Source: Anaerolineae bacterium (GTDB taxonomy: Bacteria > Chloroflexota > Anaerolineae > B4-G1). Taken from it: a stretch of DNA of 8,776 nt. How positions within the stretch are numbered: the first letter of the stretch is position 1; every line of letters begins with the position of its first letter. Shown in pieces: positions 1 to 6,461 of the stretch. The position numbers and the translations under genes are program-made. Where the stretch lies: the NCBI GenBank assembly GCA_027079895.1, contig JALWUZ010000056.1:1-8776 (forward strand), given 5' to 3'. The notes beneath the pieces are model-generated. The model was not told where the DNA came from. It ran no database searches and saw only the letters and a list, made by a program, of their open reading frames with translations.

Positions 1-725
1 TGCCGCAGAATGTGGCCCGGATTTGGACTCAGGGCATGGGGCAGGGGGTCGGTACGGCGGTGATGTTGGTGCTGGTCTTCCTGGCGATCACGGCCATCAC
101 GATGTTCGTCATCGTCGTCGTGCAGGAAGGGGAGCGGCGCGTCCCGGTGCAGTACGGCAAGCGGGTGCGGGGTATCAAGGTCTATCAGGGGCAGAGTACC
201 CACATCCCCCTGCGGGTGAACACCGCCGGAATGATCCCGCTGATTTTCGCCCAGTCCATCCTCACTTTCCCGGCGGTCATCGCCCAGTTTTTCGTGGCCA
301 GTTCCAACCCGTCGGTGGCCCAGTTCGCCCAGAAAATGATGAGTTTCTTCAGCGGGCAGAGCGGTTGGTACGGGGTGCTGTACTTCCTGGCGGTGGTGGG
401 ATTCACCTACTTCTACACCGACATTATGGTGCAGCAACAGGACTTGCCGGGGATGTTGAAACGGCAGGGCGGGTTCATCCCCGGAATCAGGCCGGGGAAG
501 AAGACGGCGGATTACATCAACTCGGTTTACCGGAAGATTACGCTGGTGGGTGCGCTCTTCCTGGGTGGCGTGGCGGTGCTGCCCTTCATCGTGGACTTGT
601 TCTTGCAGACGCGGGTGTTGCTGATTACCGCTTCCGGGCTGCTCATCGTGGTCGGCGTGGTGCTGGACACGGTGCGCCAGTTGGAAGCGCAACTCCTGAT
701 GCGCCATTACGAGAAGTTCATCTAG
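1..725 (+). CDS. secY: Protein translocase subunit SecY, 3' part
   Basis: This is the C-terminal half of SecY, the membrane pore of the Sec translocon that exports unfolded proteins and inserts membrane proteins. The gene is cut by the window start. The reading frame begins at base 3 and continues without a stop to TAG at 723-725, giving about 240 of the usual 420-440 residues. Visible family features, in order, are a hydrophobic helix (LVLVFLAITAITMFVIVVV), the basic cytoplasmic loop with ERRVPVQYGKR, the helix starting NTAGMIPLIFAQSIL, and the late cytoplasmic loop QGGFIPGIRPGKKTADYI. That loop carries the conserved arginine of the GIRPG motif, which is important for SecA-driven transport. 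Two more hydrophobic helices and a short basic tail follow. The GTG at base 12 is internal, not a start. map follows after 16 bp, which fits a shared spc-type transcript. adk, often the next gene in other bacteria, is not here. Confidence 0.97.
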   Translation, partial: PQNVARIWTQGMGQGVGTAVMLVLVFLAITAITMFVIVVVQEGERRVPVQYGKRVRGIKVYQGQSTHIPLRVNTAGMIPLIFAQSILTFPAVIAQFFVASSNPSVAQFAQKMMSFFSGQSGWYGVLYFLAVVGFTYFYTDIMVQQQDLPGMLKRQGGFIPGIRPGKKTADYINSVYRKITLVGALFLGGVAVLPFIVDLFLQTRVLLITASGLLIVVGVVLDTVRQLEAQLLMRHYEKFI

Positions 726-741
726 GAAGTGTGAAAGTCCT

Positions 742-1506
742 TTGATAATCCTCAAATCGGCAAGAGAGATTGACAGGATGCGCCGGGCCGGGGCGATCGT
801 GGCCGAGGTGCTGGCGCGAATGCGGGAAGAATGGGTCGTGCCGGGGGTGACGACGGCGGATTTGAACGCTCTGGCGGATGAGTTGATTCGCAAGCACAAC
901 GCCATCCCATCTTTCAAGGGCTATCCGCCGGGGGCGGAATACCCTTTTCCGGCCAGTATCTGCGCCTCGGTCAACAATGAACTGGTACACGGCATACCGG
1001 GGCCGCGCGTGCTCGAAGAAGGGGACATTGTCAGCATAGACGTGGGGGCTTTCCTGGACGGCTATCACGGCGACGCGGCCATCACGCTGCCGGTGGGGAA
1101 GATCAGCCCGGAGGCCCAGCGGCTCTTGGAGGCGACGGAGGGGGCCTTGTACGCCGGAATCGCCGCCGCCCGGGTGGGCAATCGAACCGGAGACATCTCG
1201 GCCACCATCCAGGAGTACGCCGAAAGCCGGGGGTACAACGTCGTGCGGGAGTACACCGGGCACGGCATAGGACGGAAGATGCACGAGGCCCCCCAGGTGC
1301 CGAATTTCGGCGTCCACGGCAAAGGGGTGCGGCTGCGACGCGGGATGACGGTCGCCCTGGAACCGATGTTGCTCACCGGCGGCAAGGAAGTGGATGTGTT
1401 GGATGACCACTGGACGGTGGTCTCGCGGGACGGGCGGTTGACGGCTCATTTCGAGCATACGATCGTCATCACCAAGAACGGGGCGGAGATACTGACCCGG
1501 CTGTAA
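742..1506 (+). CDS. map: Methionine aminopeptidase, type I
   Basis: Cytosolic metalloenzyme that removes the initiator methionine from new proteins. The product is 254 residues, normal for type I. All five expected metal ligands are visible: D100 (SIDVGA), D111 (YHGDAA), H174 (YTGHGIG), E207 (ALEPM) and E238 (FEHT). The conserved active-site histidines are also present at H83 (HGIPG) and H181 (KMHEAP). The start is TTG at 742. No ATG or GTG lies in frame between the secY stop and 742, and translation from here gives the typical N-terminus MIILKS. A purine-rich AGGAAG at 724-729 is a weak, somewhat distant ribosome-binding site, so translation is probably coupled to secY. It lies 16 bp after secY and 14 bp before rpmJ. 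The family's N-terminal SH3-motif extension found in actinobacterial and plant forms is absent. Confidence 0.96.
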   Translation: MIILKSAREIDRMRRAGAIVAEVLARMREEWVVPGVTTADLNALADELIRKHNAIPSFKGYPPGAEYPFPASICASVNNELVHGIPGPRVLEEGDIVSIDVGAFLDGYHGDAAITLPVGKISPEAQRLLEATEGALYAGIAAARVGNRTGDISATIQEYAESRGYNVVREYTGHGIGRKMHEAPQVPNFGVHGKGVRLRRGMTVALEPMLLTGGKEVDVLDDHWTVVSRDGRLTAHFEHTIVITKNGAEILTRL

Positions 1507-1520
1507 GAGGAGGTAGTGCG

Positions 1521-1634
1521 ATGAGAGTATCACCTTCGGTGAAGAAACGTTGTCCCAAGTGCAAGATAATCCGGCGGCGCGGCGTGGTGCGGGTGATTTG
1601 CGAGAATCCCAAGCATAAGCAGCGACAAGGGTAG
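1521..1634 (+). CDS. rpmJ: 50S ribosomal protein L36
   Basis: A small gene of 37 residues encoding L36, a zinc-ribbon protein of the large ribosomal subunit. Translation from ATG 1521 gives MRVSPSVKKRCPKCKIIRR and ends in ENPKHKQRQG, which matches the family almost from end to end. The zinc ligands C11, C14, C27 and H32 are all present, so this is the zinc-binding (C+) form and not the cysteine-free paralogue. A strong AGGAGG sits at 1508-1513, seven bases before the start. The usual partner infA (IF-1) is not found between map and this gene; the gap is only 14 bp. rpsM follows 14 bp after the stop. Confidence 0.97.
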   Translation: MRVSPSVKKRCPKCKIIRRRGVVRVICENPKHKQRQG

Positions 1635-1648
1635 AGCGGAGGGGAAGC

Positions 1649-2041
1649 ATGGCGCGTATTGCGGGAGTTGACTTACCCAGGAACAAGCGGGTGGAGATCG
1701 GCCTAACCTACATCTACGGCATCGGGCGCAGCCTGAGCAACGAGATTTTGCGGAAGGCCGGCGTGGACCCGGACAAGCGAGTCAAGGATCTGACGGAGTC
1801 GGAGATTACCGCGTTGCGGGCGGTGATTGACAGCCCGGAGTACCTGGTCGAGGGCGACCTGCGGCGCGAGGTGCAGATGAACATCCGCCGCCTGAAGGAC
1901 ATCGGGTGCTATCGGGGGCTGCGTCATCGGCGCAACTTGCCGGTACACGGTCAGCGCACGCGCACCAACGCCCGCACCAAGCGCGGCCCGCGCAAGACGG
2001 TGCCGGGGCGTGGGCGGCGGCGTGGGATGAAGAAGAAGTAA
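1649..2041 (+). CDS. rpsM: 30S ribosomal protein S13
   Basis: S13 of the small-subunit head, which contacts 16S rRNA, the large subunit (bridge B1) and the P-site tRNA. It has 130 residues, slightly longer than the usual 118-126 because of a basic C-terminal tail (GRGRRRGMKKK). Family features are the start MARIAGVDLPRNKRVEIGL, the helix-turn motif around TYIYGIGRSLSNEIL, the central DLRREVQMNIRRL helix, and the tail with RTRTNARTKRGPRKTV. A GGAGGGG at about 1638-1644 lies a few bases before ATG 1649 and fixes the start. It is the first gene of the alpha-type block rpsM-rpsK-rpsD-rpoA-rplQ, here continuous with rpmJ and map. Confidence 0.98.
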   Translation: MARIAGVDLPRNKRVEIGLTYIYGIGRSLSNEILRKAGVDPDKRVKDLTESEITALRAVIDSPEYLVEGDLRREVQMNIRRLKDIGCYRGLRHRRNLPVHGQRTRTNARTKRGPRKTVPGRGRRRGMKKK

Positions 2042-2074
2042 TCCGTTTGATGCTGTAATTTTGTGGGAGGAGTA

Positions 2075-2476
2075 ATGGCGCGAGACAGGCACGGCGGACG
2101 ACGCCGGGGACGGCGTCGGGTGAAAAAGAATGTGCCGTTTGGGCAGGCTCACATTCACGCGACGTTCAACAACACGATCGTGACGATGACCGACCAACAC
2201 GGCAACGTCATCAACTGGGCCAGCGGCGGGACGGTGGGGTTCAAGGGCTCGCGGAAGAGCACCCCCTTCGCGGCCCGGCAGGCTGCGCAACGGGCGGCCA
2301 GAGACGCGATGGACAACGGGATGGTCGAGGTGGACGTGTACGTCAAGGGCCCCGGCCCTGGGCGCGAGGCGGCGATCCGTTCCATCCAGGCGGCGGGGTT
2401 GAAGGTGCGCTCCATCACCGACGTGACCCCGATCCCCCACAACGGTTGCCGTCCGCCGAAGAAGCGGCGCGTGTAG
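2075..2476 (+). CDS. rpsK: 30S ribosomal protein S11
   Basis: S11 of the small-subunit platform, close to the decoding region and the Shine-Dalgarno helix. From ATG 2075 the product is 133 residues, with an Arg/Lys-rich N-terminus, then the conserved core AHIHATFNNTIVTMTD, ASGGTVGFKGSRKSTPFAA, VYVKGPGPGREAAIRS and the invariant end TPIPHNGCRPPKKRRV. An in-frame GTG at 2063 exists. ATG 2075 is preferred because GGGAGGAG lies at 2065-2072 immediately upstream and the family starts here. The Asn-Gly in PHNG is the well-known isoaspartate-prone site of S11. The gap to rpsD is 24 bp. Confidence 0.97.
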   Translation: MARDRHGGRRRGRRRVKKNVPFGQAHIHATFNNTIVTMTDQHGNVINWASGGTVGFKGSRKSTPFAARQAAQRAARDAMDNGMVEVDVYVKGPGPGREAAIRSIQAAGLKVRSITDVTPIPHNGCRPPKKRRV

Positions 2477-2500
2477 CCCACGGTGAGCGAGGAGTGAAGT

Positions 2501-3142
2501 ATGGCGAGATATACAGGCCCAGTGTGCAAATTGTGCCGTCGAGAGGGTGAGAAACTGTTCCTGAAAGGGGAACGGTGCTTCTCCTCCAAATGCCCGTTCG
2601 AGAAGGACCGGGGGTATCCGCCGGGGGAGCATGGCCGGATGGCTCGTTTCCGCCGCCGCCGGGTGTCCGATTACTACCGTCAGTTGCGGGAGAAGCAGAA
2701 GGTACGCCGTATCTACGGCGTGTTGGAGCGACAGTTCCGGCGTTACTTCCGCGAGGCGGAGCGGCGTCCGGGGATGACGGGCGAGAATCTGCTCATCCTG
2801 CTGGAAAGTCGGCTGGATAACGTCGTCTTCCGGCTGGGGTTCGCCGACTCGCGGGCTCAGGCCCGTCAGTTGGTGCAGCACGGTCATTTCGTCGTCAACG
2901 GGCGACGGACTAACATCCCGTCCTACATCGTCCGTCCGCAGGACACCATCGCGGTGCGCGAGGGCAGCCGCAAGCGCAAGTATTTCAAGGAGCGGGCCAA
3001 ACTGTTGGACGAGAGCAAAGTCCCCGATTGGCTCAGTCTGAACGCCGATGCTCTATCCGCCCGTGTCCTGAAGGCTCCGGCGCGGGAGAACGTGGATATG
3101 AACATTGACGAACTGTTGATCGTGGAGTATTACTCCCGGTAA
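2501..3142 (+). CDS. rpsD: 30S ribosomal protein S4
   Basis: S4 is a primary 16S rRNA-binding protein that nucleates small-subunit assembly. In several bacteria it also represses its own operon by binding the mRNA. The product is 213 residues, close to the family norm. The N-terminus keeps the four-cysteine zinc motif (C9, C12, C26, C31), so this is the zinc-binding form. The S4 RNA-binding domain spans about residues 97-160, with NLLILLESRLDNVVFRLGF and VNGRRTNIPSYIVRPQD. The C-terminus has the usual NIDELLIVEYYSR. GAGGAG at 2489-2494 sits six bases before ATG 2501. It is followed by a 134-bp gap containing a compound inverted repeat before rpoA. S4 autoregulation is plausible from the family, but I see no recognisable S4 pseudoknot target. 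Confidence 0.98.
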   Translation: MARYTGPVCKLCRREGEKLFLKGERCFSSKCPFEKDRGYPPGEHGRMARFRRRRVSDYYRQLREKQKVRRIYGVLERQFRRYFREAERRPGMTGENLLILLESRLDNVVFRLGFADSRAQARQLVQHGHFVVNGRRTNIPSYIVRPQDTIAVREGSRKRKYFKERAKLLDESKVPDWLSLNADALSARVLKAPARENVDMNIDELLIVEYYSR

Positions 3143-3151
3143 CTTCCGGGT

Positions 3152-3222
3152 GCCGGGGCTGCGCACGGTCTGTCACGCAGAGGGGGAGGATTTCCTCCTC
3201 TGCGGGCCTCTGTGTGCCCGGC
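3152..3222 (+). other. Compound inverted repeat between rpsD and rpoA
   Basis: The gap between rpsD and rpoA holds nested inverted repeats. CGCAGAGG (3176-3183) pairs perfectly with CCTCTGCG (3197-3204), and the stem continues inward through a G-U pair and GGA/TCC to a five-base loop. An outer GCCGGG (3152-3157) pairs with CCCGGC (3217-3222). A second copy of the right arm, CCTCTGTGTG (3207-3216), can also pair with CACGCAGAGG (3174-3183) with one G-U, so two mutually exclusive hairpins are possible. No T-run follows, so it is not a standard intrinsic terminator. It may be an mRNA structure that tunes rpoA or is processed, or simply a dispersed repeat; the sequence alone does not decide. Confidence 0.6.
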
Positions 3223-3276
3223 GATAGACGCACATTGAGAGTACATGGCCACAGGTGCTGAAACAGGAGGCGATGG

Positions 3277-4212
3277 TTGTCAGTTCAAGTGCTGCCTAAA
3301 ATTGAGAAAGATGCTATTTCTCGCACGTATGGTCGGTTCGTGATTGGCCCCCTGGAGAGTGGCTTTGGAATTACGTTGGGGAACGCGCTGCGGCGGGTGT
3401 TGCTCTCATCGCTGCCGGGTGCGGCGGTGACTTCCATCCGCATTACCGACATCCCACACGAGTTCACCGCCATCCCCGGCCTGCGTGAGGACGTGATGCA
3501 GTTCATCATGCAGGTGAAGCAACTCCGTCTGAAGATGGAGTCGCAAGAGCCGATGCGCATGGTGCTCGAGGTGCGGAGCGAGGGGACGGTGACGGCCGGG
3601 GACATCAAGGCCCCGCCGGAGATCGAAGTCCTGAATCCCGACCTGTACCTTTTCACCGTTGACTCCCCGGACGTGAACCTGGACATCGAGTTCACTGTGG
3701 AGCAGGGACGGGGGTACTCACCGGCGGACGACCGGGGGCGGATGGCGATCGGCATGTTGCCGGTGGATGCCATCTTCAGCCCGGTGAAGCGGGTGGCCTT
3801 CAACATCACCAAAGCGCGGGTCGGGCAGATGACCAACTACGACCGGCTGACGATGGAGGTGTGGACCGATGGCCGCATCGCGCCGCTGGACGCCCTCAAG
3901 GAAGCGGCCCGCATTTTGGTCACTCATCTACGGCTCATCGCCGGCCTGACGCTGGACGAGGAGGACGAGGTCGTCGAGGAAGAAGAGGGAATCCCCCCCG
4001 AAGCCTACGAGACGCCGATCGAACAGTTGGAGTTGAGCGTCCGCGTGTTCAACTGTCTCCGACGCACCGGCATAACCAGCGTGGGCGAGGTGCTGGAAAT
4101 GCTGGATATGGGGGAGGATACGCTGCTGACGATCCGTAATTTCGGGAGGAAATCGCTGGTCGAGTTGAAAGAACGCCTTCGGGAGAACGGTTTTCTGAAG
4201 GAGGAGGAGTAA
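3277..4212 (+). CDS. rpoA: DNA-directed RNA polymerase subunit alpha
   Basis: The alpha subunit dimerises to start RNA polymerase assembly and contacts promoter UP elements and activators. The product is 311 residues, typical length. The N-terminal assembly domain covers about residues 1-225, with the hallmark GFGITLGNALRRVLLSSLPG (29-48) and HEFTAIPGLREDV. A very acidic linker (about 227-238) leads to the C-terminal domain (about 246-311). That domain has VRVFNCLRR, in which R256 and N259 correspond to the DNA-contacting Arg265 and Asn268 of E. coli, and NFGRKSL near the end. The start is TTG at 3277, with AGGAGG at 3265-3270 spaced six bases. The nearby ATG at 3273 is in another frame and stops after eight codons. 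The serine usually found after that arginine is valine here. rplQ follows after 13 bp. Confidence 0.97.
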   Translation: MSVQVLPKIEKDAISRTYGRFVIGPLESGFGITLGNALRRVLLSSLPGAAVTSIRITDIPHEFTAIPGLREDVMQFIMQVKQLRLKMESQEPMRMVLEVRSEGTVTAGDIKAPPEIEVLNPDLYLFTVDSPDVNLDIEFTVEQGRGYSPADDRGRMAIGMLPVDAIFSPVKRVAFNITKARVGQMTNYDRLTMEVWTDGRIAPLDALKEAARILVTHLRLIAGLTLDEEDEVVEEEEGIPPEAYETPIEQLELSVRVFNCLRRTGITSVGEVLEMLDMGEDTLLTIRNFGRKSLVELKERLRENGFLKEEE

Positions 4213-4225
4213 CAGGAGGTGGGTT

Positions 4226-4642
4226 ATGCGGCATCGAGTCGCCGGTAAGAAACTGAATCGCTCTATGGGGCATCGCAACGCTTTGCGGCGCAATCTGGTG
4301 TCGGCGTTGCTCCACCACGAGCGGATTATGACGACCGAAGCGAAGGCCAAAGCGGTGCGGGGACAGGTGGAGAAACTGATCACGCTGGCGAAGAAAGGTT
4401 TGCAGGCCGAGGAGGAGGCCCCGGAGAAGGGAGTCCACGCGCGGCGACTGGCCGCCGGCCGGATATACCGCTGGGCGACAGACCCCGACGGCACGCGGGT
4501 TGACTTGCTGAAAAAGTTGTTCGAGGAGATCGCGCCGCGTTATATGGAGCGTGCCGGTGGGTACACGCGGATTTACAAGATGGGCCCGCGCAAGGGAGAT
4601 GCCGCGCCGATGGTGTTGTTGGAGTTGGTGGGGGAGGAGTAG
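4226..4642 (+). CDS. rplQ: 50S ribosomal protein L17
   Basis: L17 lies near the peptide exit of the large subunit. It has 138 residues. The family start is exact (MRHRVAGKKLNRSMGHRNAL), followed by RNLVSALLHHERIMTTEAKA, VEKLITLAKKG, and the C-terminal GGYTRIYKMGPRKGDAAPM with LLELVG. Residues around 82-90 (EEEAPEKG) form a short acidic insertion in the loop after the second helix, mild compared with the usual form. AGGAGG at 4214-4219 lies six bases before ATG 4226 and 13 bp separate it from rpoA, so the two are surely co-transcribed. The gene is followed by a 114-bp gap that starts almost at once with the octamer repeat. Confidence 0.97.
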   Translation: MRHRVAGKKLNRSMGHRNALRRNLVSALLHHERIMTTEAKAKAVRGQVEKLITLAKKGLQAEEEAPEKGVHARRLAAGRIYRWATDPDGTRVDLLKKLFEEIAPRYMERAGGYTRIYKMGPRKGDAAPMVLLELVGEE

Positions 4643-4647
4643 GGAGC

Positions 4648-4710
4648 GCAAGTTTGCAAGTATGCAAGTGGGCAAGTGGCAGGTTTGCAAGTGGGCAAGT
4701 GGGCAGGTGG
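4648..4710 (+). repeat. Tandem 8-bp repeat, eight copies
   Basis: Six bases after the rplQ stop, GCAAGT or GCAGGT recurs at 4648, 4656, 4664, 4672, 4679, 4687, 4695 and 4703. That is a period of exactly 8 bp, except for one 7-bp unit at 4672. The consensus is GCAAGTGG; the last two bases vary (TT, AT, GG), and the fifth and eighth copies read GCAGGT. The array is too short and gapless for CRISPR. An 8-bp period does not preserve a reading frame, so it is not a protein repeat. It probably arose by slippage or is part of a dispersed intergenic family; no function is evident. Confidence 0.9.
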
Positions 4711-4756
4711 CGGGTGCGGTTGCAGCGGGTGAGTTTGTGAGTTCGGGCGGTTAGGG

Positions 4757-5488
4757 ATGCGGGTGCGGGCGGTGGTGGCCTACGATGGGACGGATTATTT
4801 CGGCTTCCAGCGGCAGGCCAATGGCCCAACGGTGCAGGCGGCTTTGGAGGACGCGCTGGCTCAGGTGACGCAGTCTCCCGTCGCCGTCGTCGCCGCCGGA
4901 CGAACCGATAGCGGGGTACACGCTCGCGGACAGGTGGTCGCCTTCGACATCGCCGATTGGCGGCACGGGCTGGATGATTTGCAACGGGCTCTGAACGCCG
5001 TCCTCCCCCCGGACGTGGCCGTCTCCGCTGTGGAGGAGGCCGCGCCGGACTTCCATCCCCGCTATGACGCCCGCAGCCGCCGCTATCGTTACACGGTTTA
5101 CAACGCGCCGGTGCGCTCGCCGTTAGACCGGCGGTATAGTTGGCACATTCGCTCCCCGCTGGACGTGGGAGCGATGCAGGAAGCGGCCCGCCTCCTGCTG
5201 GGGGAGCATGACTTCGCCGCCTTTGGCCGCCCTCCACAGGGGACGAACACGGTGCGGCGGGTGCTGGCGGTGGGGTGGGGCGGTCAGCCGCCGCGATTGA
5301 CCTTCGACATTGAGGCGAACGCCTTCCTCTACCGGATGGTGCGCAGCATCGTCGGCACACTGGTATCGGTCGGGCGCGGCGCGATGAGCGTAGCCGAGTT
5401 CGCCGCCGCGTTGGAGTCGCGGGAACGGGCGCGGGCCGGGCCGACGGCCCCTCCTCAGGGGCTCTGCCTCATAGAAGTCAAGTACTGA
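4757..5488 (+). CDS. truA: tRNA pseudouridine(38-40) synthase TruA
   Basis: TruA converts uridines at positions 38-40 of the tRNA anticodon arm to pseudouridine. The product is 243 residues, as expected. It has the N-terminal AYDGTDYFGFQRQ, the catalytic motif GRTDSGVHARGQV with the nucleophile D51, the middle motif PDFHPRYDARSRRYRYTVYN, HDFAAFG, and the C-terminal ANAFLYRMVRSIVGTLVSVG. All active-site elements are intact. ATG 4757 gives the usual short N-terminus; the upstream ribosome-binding site is weak (TTAGGG, close to the start) and the gap before it is filled by the octamer repeat. rplM follows after 19 bp. The order rplQ-truA-rplM-rpsI resembles Firmicutes, but without the ECF vitamin-transporter genes often present there between rplQ and truA. 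Confidence 0.97.
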   Translation: MRVRAVVAYDGTDYFGFQRQANGPTVQAALEDALAQVTQSPVAVVAAGRTDSGVHARGQVVAFDIADWRHGLDDLQRALNAVLPPDVAVSAVEEAAPDFHPRYDARSRRYRYTVYNAPVRSPLDRRYSWHIRSPLDVGAMQEAARLLLGEHDFAAFGRPPQGTNTVRRVLAVGWGGQPPRLTFDIEANAFLYRMVRSIVGTLVSVGRGAMSVAEFAAALESRERARAGPTAPPQGLCLIEVKY

Positions 5489-5507
5489 TTGTGGGAGTGT
5501 CGAAATC

Positions 5508-5942
5508 GTGAACAAGACTTACGTGACCAAAAAAGAAGACGTTGAGCGGGAGTGGTACGTGATTGACGCCGCCGGGCAGACGCTCGGTCGTCTGGCGAGC
5601 CAGGTGGCCTACATCCTGCGCGGCAAGCACAAGCCGGAGTACTCCCCGGCGGTGGACGTGGGGGACCACGTGATTGTGATCAACGCCGCGAAAATCCACG
5701 TCACCGGGCGGAAGTTGGACCAGAAGATCTACTACCGTTACTCCGGCTACCCCGGCGGACTGAAGGAGATTACCCTGCGCGACCTGCTCAAGAAGCACCC
5801 CACGCGGGTAATCGAACACGCGGTGCGCGGGATGCTGCCGCGCAATCGGCTGGGACGCCGGATGTTCAAGAAGTTGCGCGTCTACGCGGGGCCTGAACAT
5901 CCTCACGCGGCCCAGCAGCCGAAACAGTGGGAGGCGAGATGA
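5508..5942 (+). CDS. rplM: 50S ribosomal protein L13
   Basis: L13 is an early-assembly protein of the large subunit. It has 144 residues, the normal length. Family features are KTYVTKKEDVEREWYVIDAA, GQTLGRLASQVAYILRGKHK, VGDHVIVINAAKIHVTGRKLDQKIYYRYSGYPGG in outline, and the C-terminal VRGMLPRNRLGRRMFKKLRVYAGPEHPH in outline. The start is GTG at 5508; no other start codon lies in frame between here and the truA stop. A GGGAG at 5492-5496 is about 11 bases upstream, slightly far. The stop TGA (5940-5942) overlaps an ATG in the rpsI frame (5939), typical of a translationally coupled rplM-rpsI pair. Confidence 0.97.
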   Translation: MNKTYVTKKEDVEREWYVIDAAGQTLGRLASQVAYILRGKHKPEYSPAVDVGDHVIVINAAKIHVTGRKLDQKIYYRYSGYPGGLKEITLRDLLKKHPTRVIEHAVRGMLPRNRLGRRMFKKLRVYAGPEHPHAAQQPKQWEAR

Positions 5943-5953
5943 CGGGAGGAACG

Positions 5954-6346
5954 ATGATGGAGTATTACGAGGCAGTCGGGCGGCGCAAGGCGGCCACGGC
6001 GCGGGTGCGGTTGTACCCCGGTGGCGATGGCTCGATCATCGTCAACGGACGTCCTTTGGACGAGTACTTCGTGCGGGACGTGGACGTGGTGCAACTCAAG
6101 GAGCCGCTGAAGGCGACGGCGATGGAGAACCGCTTCAACATCAGCGTCAAGGTGAAGGGGGGCGGAATCTCCGGCCAGGCCGGGGCGGTGCGCCTGGGCA
6201 TCGCGCGGGCCTTGCTGAAAGTGGACCCCGACTTGCGCCCGGTGTTGCGTCGGGGCGGCTTCCTGACCCGTGACGCGCGGGTCAAGGAGCGGAAAAAGCC
6301 CGGCCTCAAGCGGGCGCGGAAGGCTCCGCAGTACACCAAACGTTAG
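5954..6346 (+). CDS. rpsI: 30S ribosomal protein S9
   Basis: S9 sits in the small-subunit head, and its C-terminal tail reaches the P-site tRNA. From ATG 5954 the protein is 130 residues, the usual size. It begins MMEYYEAVGRRKAATARVRL, has FNISVKVKGGGISGQAGAVR and GFLTRDARVKERKKPGLKRA, and ends in the conserved basic tail APQYTKR (commonly QFSKR). The start is ambiguous. GGGAGGA at 5944-5950 favours ATG 5954 or the adjacent ATG 5957 (better spacing). An in-frame ATG at 5939 overlaps the rplM stop as ATGA and has its own GGGAGG; it would add MTGGT. Family length favours 5954 or 5957. This is the last ribosomal gene of the run. Confidence 0.95.
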   Translation: MMEYYEAVGRRKAATARVRLYPGGDGSIIVNGRPLDEYFVRDVDVVQLKEPLKATAMENRFNISVKVKGGGISGQAGAVRLGIARALLKVDPDLRPVLRRGGFLTRDARVKERKKPGLKRARKAPQYTKR

Positions 6347-6350
6347 GCAC

Positions 6351-6461
6351 GTGGCCAATGAAGAGGGTTCAAGGCGCATGAGTTGAATCGGATAGCCCGA
6401 CTGGTGCAAGAGCATCAAGGAGTTTTTGGAACGGTGGTATGAGTTCTTTGGCCGTGATTGA
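6351..6461 (+). pseudogene. Remnant of a DUF4160 family gene
   Basis: Directly after rpsI the DNA reads as the C-terminal end of a DUF4160-like protein broken across frames. In the frame of 6362, bases 6362-6415 give RGFKAHELNRIARLVQEH. After a shift at about 6416, bases 6417-6458 give KEFLERWYEFFGRD, then TGA at 6459-6461. Joined, this matches from memory the typical DUF4160 ending (GF..rEL.ri.rlv.EH..efLe.W.eyFg). A short VAN at 6351-6359 in a third reading may be a further upstream piece, implying a second frameshift. The N-terminal part, with the usual histidine-rich segment, is missing. The remnant overlaps the DUF2442 start by 23 bases, the arrangement expected of a coupled DUF4160-DUF2442 pair. 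The family match is my recognition, not a search result. Confidence 0.62.

Noticed and set aside
718..1686. A 322-codon open frame on the - strand opposite map and rpmJ
   Set aside because: map and rpmJ on the + strand are complete with all metal ligands; the antisense frame is explained by codon bias.
1703..2887. A long open frame on the - strand opposite rpsM, rpsK and rpsD
   Set aside because: It is a shadow of conserved ribosomal genes in GC-rich DNA; its product is low-complexity, rich in His, Pro and Arg, with no family features.
3143..3276. An S4-binding autoregulatory pseudoknot or a promoter for rpoA
   Set aside because: The inverted repeats do not match a leader I can recognise, and no paired -35/-10 boxes are visible.
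4648..4710. A CRISPR array
   Set aside because: The repeat unit is 8 bp and the copies abut, with no spacers.
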